From: Clostridiaceae bacterium | GTDB taxonomy: Bacteria; Bacillota; Clostridia; DSM-8532 | Assembly (NCBI GenBank): GCA_012727625.1 | Contig: JAAYGP010000215.1 | Span: forward strand, 1 to 6,163 | Length of the DNA: 6,163 nt | Reading direction: 5' to 3' | In this document: one piece after another, positions 1-5,054 of the stretch | How positions within the stretch are numbered: position 1 is the stretch's first letter | Layout: each line of letters begins with the position of its first letter | Made by a program: the position numbers and the translations under genes | The notes under the pieces: generated by a model | Told to the model about the DNA's origin: nothing | The model's input: only the letters and a program-made list of their open reading frames with translations | Databases searched by the model: none

Positions 1-572
1 AAGGATTTGATGATAATAAAAAGAAAAGCTCCCGCAAAGGCCGCAAACACAATAAAGCTTTTCAATGCCTCGGATGTTATAGGCCCGGGATCCGGTATAT
101 TGCCGGTTTTATAATTAATATAAACAGAAAGAAAGTTGTTTGTAATTGAGCAATACAACCGGCAATAATGGAATTTGAGCGGTAGCAGTACCATGCAATT
201 AATATGCCAAGAAAAAACGGCCCGAAAAAATTACGTATGTCCAAAATGAATCAGTGCGAAATAAAAAGCTGAAATAATAATGGATTTTTTAATACCCAGG
301 CTTTGATAAGCGTTGAAAATTATCCCTCTGAAAAAAAATTCCTCGCATATTGCCGGTAACAAGGCAACAACAAAAACCTGAAGCCAGAATTCCCTCGGGC
401 TTTTTGCCGCCGGTATGGTGTTTAATTCAACCGGACCAATCTTCTCCATGAAATAAATTGCAATAGTATTTAGTGCAGACGCAACAAAGCTTGACGCCAA
501 TGCCATTAAAACAATTAACATCGCCTCCGGTATGGAGATGCTTTTTATTTTGTTTGTGCGCCTGATAAGCAT
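1..572 (-). pseudogene. CPBP family intramembrane metalloprotease, frameshifted and cut by window edge
   Basis: This is a membrane protease of the CPBP (Abi/CAAX, Rce1-like) family. The ATG at 572 follows an AGGGAAGGA ribosome binding site (575-583), 13 bases after the cyclo-ligase stop. The first 113 residues hold hydrophobic helices (about 17-42 and 64-76), the diglutamate motif EEFFFRG (E77, E78, R82) and the second motif FALIH (F105, H109). TAA at 231-233 then stops the frame. Continuing in the +1-shifted frame gives NFFGPFFLGILIAW..., the expected next segment, with normal spacing from H109. Near 144-148 the similarity returns to the original frame as TNNFLSVYINY and stays open to position 1, where a last hydrophobic helix is visible. 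One base gained near 231-236 and one lost near 144-148 would explain this. The third-motif histidine (usually AHxxNN) reads as Gln. The N-terminus starts close to the core domain, whereas many relatives carry extra helices before it. It is a decaying gene or carries sequencing errors; family assignment is firm. Confidence 0.8.
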
Positions 573-585
573 TTTCCTTCCCTAC

Positions 586-1152
586 TCACACTCCTGTTGA
601 TTCTCTCTCTGATATAATAAGCATAACATTTCTGTCATAATGTTCAATCGGTAGTCTGTCTTTTATCTGAAAACTGAAAGCCAGGCCTATGGTTTTGCAA
701 TTATTTGAGACATTGCTTAAAAACCTGTCATAGTAGCCCCCTCCATAGCCGATGCGATAGCCTTTTCTGTCAAACAGAAGGCCGGGAACAATAACCAGGT
801 CAATATCCTTAACAGAAACAGGCGTAAGATGGGCTTCAGGCTCGTATGTATTAAAAAAGCCCAGTTTTAGATCTTTATCAGGGTTTTTAATTAAAACAGC
901 CTCCATATTTCCTTTACCTGCTATACGCGGTACACACACGTTCTTTCCCCTGTTTATGGCATCATTTATAATATCATGAGTTTTTACTTCATTATCTTTT
1001 GATACATAAATAAAAAGGGTGCTGCATTGTATATACCACGGGTGGGATATAAGCTTGCGGGTAATTATTTCGCTGTTTTTTAAAATCAGCTCCGCTTTTA
1101 TGGAATCTCTTTTTTCAATTGCTTTTTTTCTTAAAATTTTCTTATCTTCCAT
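586..1152 (-). CDS. 5-formyltetrahydrofolate cyclo-ligase (5,10-methenyl-THF synthetase)
   Basis: This cytosolic enzyme converts 5-formyl-THF to 5,10-methenyl-THF using ATP, returning a storage or inhibitory folate to the one-carbon pool. The protein is 188 residues, normal for the family. It has the basic N-terminus (KKILRKKAIEKR, residues 4-15), a VPRIAGKGNMEAVLI strand region (74-88) and the family signature FDRKGYRIGYGGGYYDR at 127-143. That signature is the glycine-rich phosphate/ATP-binding loop. The C-terminal LP..HYD motif is at 168-173. I chose the ATG at 1152 because AGGAAG lies four bases upstream; the frame could extend to a TTG at 1170, but nothing like a ribosome site precedes that codon. 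No good promoter is visible between it and the zinc-ribbon gene, so it may depend on read-through of the hairpin at 1179-1201 or on a promoter I cannot recognise. The CPBP gene follows after 13 bases and is probably co-transcribed. B. subtilis YqgN and E. coli YgfA (Fau) are family equivalents. Confidence 0.95.
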   Translation of the reverse strand: MEDKKILRKKAIEKRDSIKAELILKNSEIITRKLISHPWYIQCSTLFIYVSKDNEVKTHDIINDAINRGKNVCVPRIAGKGNMEAVLIKNPDKDLKLGFFNTYEPEAHLTPVSVKDIDLVIVPGLLFDRKGYRIGYGGGYYDRFLSNVSNNCKTIGLAFSFQIKDRLPIEHYDRNVMLIISERESTGV

Positions 1153-1173
1153 ATTACTTCCTAATTCCAAATT

Positions 1174-1201
1174 AAAACCGGCGGTTCTTTAAGAACCACC
1201 G
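1174..1201 (-). terminator. Hairpin with short U tract, probable terminator or attenuator
   Basis: Positions 1179-1201 form a near-perfect palindrome: CGG, one C/A mismatch, then GGTTCTT paired with AAGAACC around a one-base centre at 1190 (in practice a three-base loop). On the minus strand it is followed by GTTTTAAT, a short U tract, which suits termination of the zinc-ribbon gene about 58 bases upstream. On the plus strand it is followed within three bases by seven Ts (1205-1211), which is the stronger terminator shape, although no plus-strand gene is visible. It sits 26 bases before the cyclo-ligase ATG, so it would lie in that gene's leader if transcription reads through. Confidence 0.7.
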
Positions 1202-1259
1202 ACTATTTTTTTAAGTGTATATTCAGAGGTTACAGTTAATCTTCCCATGTTTAAGCTTT

Positions 1260-1601
1260 TTAGCTTGCTTTTGTTCCGCATTTAGGGCAAAATGCAGCAT
1301 CAGCACTTATTTCAGAGCCACATCCATCACACTTTTTTGTATTTTTAAGTTTCATGATTTTATTTTCAAATTCTTCTATTTTTGCCTCAAGCAGGGCAAT
1401 TTCATTGCATTTATCGTTAAAACCAAGATCATTTCCCAATAAAAACTGCCTGTATACTTCCTCTCCTATTTTGGTATATAGTTTTTTCACCTGGTCTTTT
1501 TCCTGTAAAATGGCCAAATTAAGCTTTTGCACTTCAACCACGTCGCTTGTTTTTTGCGCGAAATTTTTCATGGTGCTTTTTAAATTATCAATAAAAGACA
1601 T
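1260..1601 (-). CDS. Coiled-coil zinc-ribbon protein, function unknown
   Basis: This is a 113-residue protein I can describe but not assign to a process. Residues about 1-30 are amphipathic (MSFIDNLKSTMKNFAQKTSDVVEVQKLN). Residues 23-88 are charged and heptad-like, consistent with a helical coiled coil, interrupted near 55-64 (LLGNDLGFND). The C-terminus is a zinc ribbon with paired cysteines CDGC (C91, C94) and CPKC (C105, C108), ten residues apart. No signal peptide or membrane helix is visible, so it is probably cytosolic. Small zinc-ribbon proteins with a helical N-terminus like this are common in clostridia and uncharacterised. The ATG at 1601 follows an ideal AAGGAGGT (1609-1616) with seven-base spacing, suggesting strong translation. 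A candidate promoter at 1663-1691 and a hairpin terminator at 1179-1201 make it look like a single-gene transcript. The plus-strand reading frames overlapping it show no family features and are shadows. Confidence 0.88.
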   Translation of the reverse strand: MSFIDNLKSTMKNFAQKTSDVVEVQKLNLAILQEKDQVKKLYTKIGEEVYRQFLLGNDLGFNDKCNEIALLEAKIEEFENKIMKLKNTKKCDGCGSEISADAAFCPKCGTKAS

Positions 1602-1662
1602 AAAGCTTACCTCCTTTTTGTTTCATATAAACTGTAACCGTATATTGCCAAAGTATACTAAT

Positions 1663-1691
1663 AGAATATTACTTTACACAGTTAAAATCAA
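1663..1691 (-). promoter_or_regulatory. Candidate sigma-A promoter for the zinc-ribbon gene
   Basis: Read on the minus strand, TTGATT (1686-1691) and TATTCT (1663-1668) are separated by exactly 17 bases, each matching four of six consensus positions. Transcription would start near 1656, giving a leader of about 55 bases before the ATG at 1601. A second possibility lies nearer the gene: TTGGCA at 1646-1651, then TATATG 16 bases on, with a leader of under 20 bases. The region is AT-rich, so chance matches are possible. Confidence 0.4.
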
Positions 1692-1702
1692 GAGCAGTTG
1701 TC

Positions 1703-1720
1703 ATATTAACATCTTAATAT
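1703..1720. repeat. AT-rich inverted repeat upstream of the zinc-ribbon promoter
   Basis: ATATTAA and TTAATAT form a perfect 7-base inverted repeat around a four-base centre, CATC on the plus strand. It ends 11 bases upstream of the -35 element proposed at 1686-1691, a position compatible with an operator or activator site. It has no T tract and no GC pairs, so it is not a convincing terminator for the U32 gene. In AT-rich intergenic DNA such a repeat can arise by chance. Confidence 0.35.
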
Positions 1721-1799
1721 CGCTGTGTCTTTAATTGTGTGTATCTTTTTCCACTGCGCTATATTCTATAATCTTAAACAAGCTTCACTCCTGAAAATT

Positions 1800-3020
1800 C
1801 TATTCTGATTCTTTTCTTAGTATGGAATTAACCTCAACAGGTTCCGGAACTTTCATTGAAAAAATCATTTGCGGATGGGGTGTGCTGTCAATTAAATTGC
1901 CGTCCATATCCCGCATATTATCAGCTTTTAGCATGATATCTCTTCCATTTGGCTGCATTATTTCAATGTAATCCCCTTTATTAATTTTGTTTCTCTGTTC
2001 AATTACAGCTGTTTTTTCCTTTTCATCATATGATTTAACAATTCCAACAAAATCCCATGTTCTGATATAACTACTTGTTTTGTAGTTCTGGCTTTCGTGA
2101 CCGGGTTTGCCAAAGAAAAAGCCTGTGGTAAAGCTTCGGTGGCTTACCTTGCCCACTTCATCAAGCCATTTCCTTTGAAACACATAATTTTCAGGTGAAT
2201 TAAGGTATGCATCCAATGCCATTCGGTAGGCTCTCACAACTGTTGATACATAAAAGGAACTCTTCATCCTGCCTTCTATTTTAAAACTTGTAACTCCCGC
2301 TTCTATAAGCTCAGGTATATGTGCAATCATACACAGATCCTTTGAGTTGAAAATAAACGTGCCTGACCCGTCCTCTATAATCGGAAAATATTCACCCGGA
2401 CGCTTTTCCTCCATAAGATAATACTTCCAGCGGCACGGATGGGCACAATCACCCCGGTTTGCATCCCTTCCACACATAAAATTGCTTAAAAGACACCTTC
2501 CTGAATAGGAAATACACATGGAACCATGCACAAATGCCTCCAGTTCCAACTCCGGAAGCTTTTTGTGAATAAAAGACAATTCCTTTAAGGAAAGCTCCCT
2601 TGCTGAAATTATTCTTGTTGCTCCCTGCTGCTGCCAGAACCGTGCGCTTAAATAATTGGTTACATTAGCCTGAGTGCTTATATGGATGGGCATTTCAGGA
2701 TTTATTTCCCGCACAATGGATAAAACCCCCGGATCAGATACAATAACAGCGTCTGTGCCAAGCTCTGAGATTTGTTTTATAAAACTGTCAATCCCTGTTA
2801 AATCATCATTATGCGGTATGATATTTAATGTAATGTATACTTTTTTATTGTTTTTATGGGCAAACACAATGCCCTCCTTCATGTCTTCAAGGGAAAAATT
2901 GCCCGCACCTGCTCTTAGCCCGAAACGCACGCCTGCAAGATATACTGCATCTGCCCCGTATATGATCGCCATTTTCAGTTTTTCCAGGTTTCCTGCCGGC
3001 GCAAGAAGCTCTATGGACAT
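1800..3020 (-). CDS. trhP: U32 family protein, probable tRNA 5-hydroxyuridine synthase TrhP
   Basis: The U32 family was first called collagenase-like peptidases, but members next to trmR are now known as TrhP. TrhP makes 5-hydroxyuridine at tRNA position 34 in a prephenate-dependent, iron-sulphur-requiring route. The protein is 406 residues. It opens with ELLAPAGNLEKLKMAIIYGADAVYL as U32 proteins do, and carries the signature EAFVHGSMCISYSGRC (161-176). The cysteines C169, C176, C192 and C230 are spaced as in U32 proteins that ligate a 4Fe-4S cluster; C183 and C196 are also present. FKIEGRMK (247-253) follows. The C-terminal extension (about 325-400, VGIVKSYDEKEKTAVIEQRNK...) is the small beta-barrel typical of the longer TrhP type. 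I chose the ATG at 3020: GGAG lies seven bases upstream and the best promoter starts RNA near 3041. The upstream GTG at 3065 has no ribosome site and adds a tail unlike the family. B. subtilis has two adjacent paralogues (YrrN, YrrO); here there is one, nearer YrrO in length. Another U32 RNA or cofactor hydroxylase is possible. Confidence 0.82.
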   Translation of the reverse strand: MSIELLAPAGNLEKLKMAIIYGADAVYLAGVRFGLRAGAGNFSLEDMKEGIVFAHKNNKKVYITLNIIPHNDDLTGIDSFIKQISELGTDAVIVSDPGVLSIVREINPEMPIHISTQANVTNYLSARFWQQQGATRIISARELSLKELSFIHKKLPELELEAFVHGSMCISYSGRCLLSNFMCGRDANRGDCAHPCRWKYYLMEEKRPGEYFPIIEDGSGTFIFNSKDLCMIAHIPELIEAGVTSFKIEGRMKSSFYVSTVVRAYRMALDAYLNSPENYVFQRKWLDEVGKVSHRSFTTGFFFGKPGHESQNYKTSSYIRTWDFVGIVKSYDEKEKTAVIEQRNKINKGDYIEIMQPNGRDIMLKADNMRDMDGNLIDSTPHPQMIFSMKVPEPVEVNSILRKESE

Positions 3021-3047
3021 AGCCCCACTCCATTGTTTAAAGTCTTT

Positions 3048-3076
3048 ATAATAATATATTCCCACTCAATTTTCAA
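3048..3076 (-). promoter_or_regulatory. Strong candidate sigma-A promoter for the U32 (trhP) gene
   Basis: On the minus strand TTGAAA (3071-3076) and TATTAT (3048-3053) each match five of six consensus bases and are separated by the ideal 17 bases. Transcription would begin near 3041, leaving a leader of about 20 bases that includes the GGAG ribosome site. This supports the ATG at 3020 as the start and suggests that trhP can be expressed separately from mltG-trmR. Confidence 0.55.
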
Positions 3077-3101
3077 TAACCAGACAGGCAAATTGCAAAT
3101 C

Positions 3102-3130
3102 ATTTTCCCGTGGTTTTACCTTTTTGTCAA
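3102..3130 (-). promoter_or_regulatory. Second, upstream candidate promoter for trhP
   Basis: A perfect TTGACA -35 element (3125-3130 on the minus strand) is followed after 17 bases by GAAAAT (3102-3107), which matches four of six -10 positions. Its leader would be about 75 bases. It could act in tandem with the promoter at 3048-3076. The poor first base of the -10 makes it the weaker of the two. Confidence 0.35.
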
Positions 3131-3175
3131 TTCCGGCCATATGGGTACAAACCACCTTACATTGGCGGCCAAATT
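3129..3175. repeat. Imperfect long inverted repeat between trmR and trhP
   Basis: The arms AATTCCGGCC (3129-3138) and GGCCAAATT (3167-3175) can pair through GGCC plus AATT, with one bulge and a G-U pair in minus-strand RNA. They enclose a 28-base loop. The right arm runs into six Ts on the plus strand, but on the transcribed minus strand no U tract follows. It is therefore not a clear terminator for trmR. It touches the -35 at 3125-3130, so it could be an operator-like site. Confidence 0.3.
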
Positions 3176-3182
3176 TTTTATT

Positions 3183-3830
3183 TCAATACTTATAGCTTAC
3201 AGCAACACCATCGCCTATAGGGATTATACTGGTTAACAGCTCTTTGTTTGAAAGAAGTTCATTAATAAATTCTTTCAGCCTGACCGTTATTGTCCGGTGC
3301 TTATGCTCTATAAACCCTTGCTTTGCGACCATACCCTTATACAGAATATTGTCTGTAATTAATAACCCTCCCCGGTTTAAAAGGCCAAAACAAAAGGAGA
3401 AAAACTCCGGATACTTTCCTTTGGCCGCATCAAGAAAGATAAGATCATACATGCCGCCAAGGCACTGGAGCACTTCAGCAGCATCTCCTATTATAAGGCG
3501 TATTACATTTTCAAGACCTGCCCTTTTAATATATTCCCGCGCAATTTTTGCAATATCCTCATCAATTTCAATTGTGTCAACTGCACCTGATGAACCTAAA
3601 GTCCTTGCAAGTATAATGGAGGAGTAACCTATTGCAGTTCCAACCTCCAATATCCGCCTCGGTTTTATTAACATGCTTAAGGTTTCCAAAAGGCGCGACG
3701 ACTCAGGCTGAATTATGGGAATATACCGCTTGGCAGCGTATTTTTCCATTTCAGCAAGCAGCGGATCGCTGCTTTTCATAATTTCAAACAGAAAACTTTG
3801 TATATATGGATATGTTATTTCATTTTCCAA
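3183..3830 (-). CDS. trmR: tRNA 5-hydroxyuridine methyltransferase TrmR (O-methyltransferase)
   Basis: TrmR methylates ho5U34 of tRNAs to 5-methoxyuridine using S-adenosylmethionine and a divalent metal ion, widening wobble decoding. The 215-residue protein is a class I, catechol-type O-methyltransferase. Motif I is LEVGTAIGYSS (61-71), the acidic end of strand 2 is TIEIDED (86-92), and GDAAEV (115-120) follows. The expected metal ligands are D134 in FLDAAKG and D160/N161 in ITDNILYKG. The C-terminal segment HKHRTITVRLKEF...IPIGDGVAVSYKY is characteristic of the YrrM/TrmR group as opposed to plant caffeoyl-CoA enzymes. The start is a TTG at 3830: GAGGG lies seven bases upstream, and the next in-frame Met (residue 18) would remove the conserved N-terminal helix. 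The gene begins ten bases after mltG, with its ribosome site over the mltG stop, so the two are probably translationally coupled. The U32 gene downstream supplies the substrate modification. A general small-molecule O-methyltransferase is the less likely alternative. Confidence 0.85.
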   Translation of the reverse strand: MENEITYPYIQSFLFEIMKSSDPLLAEMEKYAAKRYIPIIQPESSRLLETLSMLIKPRRILEVGTAIGYSSIILARTLGSSGAVDTIEIDEDIAKIAREYIKRAGLENVIRLIIGDAAEVLQCLGGMYDLIFLDAAKGKYPEFFSFCFGLLNRGGLLITDNILYKGMVAKQGFIEHKHRTITVRLKEFINELLSNKELLTSIIPIGDGVAVSYKY

Positions 3831-3836
3831 AACACT

Positions 3837-3842
3837 ACCCTC
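3837..3842 (-). promoter_or_regulatory. Ribosome binding site of trmR overlapping the mltG stop codon
   Basis: On the minus strand the mltG TGA (3841-3843) shares its last two bases with GAGGGT (3837-3842), which sits seven bases before the TTG start at 3830. A ribosome ending mltG covers this site, the usual arrangement for coupling. The overlap also decides the TTG as the start, since no ATG in this frame has a comparable site. Confidence 0.65.
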
Positions 3843-4932
3843 AATTTTTCATGCCGTATTTAATCAAATCCCTGTTATGACCGGTTATGGATTCATTGTA
3901 AATTACGGTGCCATCCGGAGGTGAGAAGAAGAAATAATAGTTTGTGTCTTCCGGGTAAAGGGCTGCTTCTATTGCTTCAACCCTCGGAGAACAAATAGGT
4001 CCCGGAGGTAGCCCCTCATGTTTGTATGTGTTATATGGGCTGTCTATTTCCAAATCTTTGTATAAAACAGTCTGCGTTCTTCCCAACCCGGCCATAATTC
4101 TTGCATACTGTACGGTCGCATCACTCTCCAGGCGCGGAAACCCCCGGCTTTTCAGCCTGTTGTGGAAAACACTGGATATCTTTTTATAATCCTGTTCATA
4201 CTTTGCTTCCATCTCAATAAGAGAAGCAAGTGTTACCACTTCATCCACAGTCATTCCAAGCTCTTCGGCACGCTCATAGTATTCCGGTTTAAATATGGAA
4301 TCAAACTCTCTCAAAAGCCTGTCGACCATTTCTTCTTCCGTCCATTCAAGATCAAATTTGTAGGTATCGGGATATAAGTATCCTTCCAGCGGATATTTCC
4401 TGTCGGGTACATTTTCCAGAAACTTATATTTTTTTATAGCGGTTTCACAAAGGGATTCAAATCTGTCCCTGTCTATAATATCCCTTTCGGATAAATAATC
4501 CAGAAGCTCAACGACCGTGAAACCCTCCGGAATCCGCACATCAATTGACGGGTTTGCAAGAGGTTTATTTGTTAAAACAATCATCAGGCCTTCATAATTA
4601 AGCTCTTTACTGATAATGTGTTTTCCCGCCTTGTATTTTCCGTCATATCCGTTCAGTTTTGAAAGAAATTTAAACAACCACGGATATTCAACAAAGCCTT
4701 CCCTGTGTAAAAGATTTACAATATCGGTTGTGGTGTAACCTTGCGGTATTTCGATTTCTATCTGCTGTTCCTTGGGAATTTCAAGTTTTCCTGTGGCGGC
4801 GTAATCAATGCCATATTTTGTTAAATAATCATATGACACATATGCGGCTGAAAAAAACAAAGCCATGCATATTACCACAAATATTAAAAACCTTAGAAAC
4901 CATCTCTTCTTTTTTTTTCCCGGTTTTGCCAT
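3841..4932 (-). CDS. mltG: Endolytic murein transglycosylase MltG (YceG-like)
   Basis: MltG is a membrane-anchored lytic transglycosylase that cleaves nascent peptidoglycan strands, setting glycan length and acting as a terminase for elongation. The protein is 363 residues. It has a basic cytoplasmic tail (2-10), one membrane helix (about 11-33) and a LysM-like segment (about 56-92, EIEIPQGYTTTDIVNLLHREGF). The YceG catalytic domain follows: IPEGFT (134-139), LEGYLYPDTYKF (182-193), TLASLIEMEAKYEQDYKKI (234-252) and EGLPPGPICSP (306-316). One of E240/E242 in the ASLIEMEA motif is the expected catalytic glutamate. LEAIEAALYP-type sequence appears as VEAIEAALYP (318-327). I chose the ATG at 4932, preceded by AAGGTGA; an upstream TTG at 4953 has no site of its own and only adds seven residues. 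The gene lies 122 bases after typA with no strong terminator between them, and trmR follows after ten bases. B. subtilis YrrL holds the same place beside YrrM. Confidence 0.93.
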   Translation of the reverse strand: MAKPGKKKKRWFLRFLIFVVICMALFFSAAYVSYDYLTKYGIDYAATGKLEIPKEQQIEIEIPQGYTTTDIVNLLHREGFVEYPWLFKFLSKLNGYDGKYKAGKHIISKELNYEGLMIVLTNKPLANPSIDVRIPEGFTVVELLDYLSERDIIDRDRFESLCETAIKKYKFLENVPDRKYPLEGYLYPDTYKFDLEWTEEEMVDRLLREFDSIFKPEYYERAEELGMTVDEVVTLASLIEMEAKYEQDYKKISSVFHNRLKSRGFPRLESDATVQYARIMAGLGRTQTVLYKDLEIDSPYNTYKHEGLPPGPICSPRVEAIEAALYPEDTNYYFFFSPPDGTVIYNESITGHNRDLIKYGMKN

Positions 4933-4956
4933 AAACTCACCTTCCCTTGACAACCA

Positions 4957-4971
4957 ATAGCTTACCGCTAT
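4957..4971. repeat. Small inverted repeat upstream of the mltG ribosome binding site
   Basis: ATAGC and GCTAT pair perfectly around a five-base loop, ending about 24 bases before the mltG ATG. In the transcript it would form a weak five-pair hairpin just upstream of the ribosome site. It may tune translation, or be chance. The rest of the 122-base gap between typA and mltG (4933-5054) is AT-rich and shows only weak promoter-like matches, such as TTGAAG near 4994-4999 without a good -10. Confidence 0.25.
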
Positions 4972-5054
4972 ATTTACGCGATGAGGTTATACTTCAATAT
5001 TTCCTTTGGCTATTTTTGATAAAACATTTAAAAATCAAAAGAATCCTGGGCTTT

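Noticed and set aside
1153..1170. TTG start at 1170 for the cyclo-ligase
   Set aside because: The ATG at 1152 has AGGAAG directly upstream and gives a protein of normal family length.
1215..1734. Open plus-strand reading frames across the zinc-ribbon gene and its upstream region
   Set aside because: They lie opposite a well-supported gene, show no family motifs and have biased composition typical of antisense frames.
3021..3065. Upstream GTG start at 3065 for the U32 protein
   Set aside because: There is no ribosome site, the added 15 residues do not resemble the family, and the best promoter would start RNA downstream of it.
2674..3236. Plus-strand frames over the start of the U32 gene and the following gap
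   Set aside because: They are antisense to conserved U32 and TrmR sequence, with no ribosome binding site or recognisable domain.
5014..5040. Seven-base inverted repeat TTTTGAT/ATCAAAA after typA as a terminator
   Set aside because: The stem is almost all A-T, the loop is 13 bases, and no U tract follows on the minus strand, so it is unlikely to end typA transcription.
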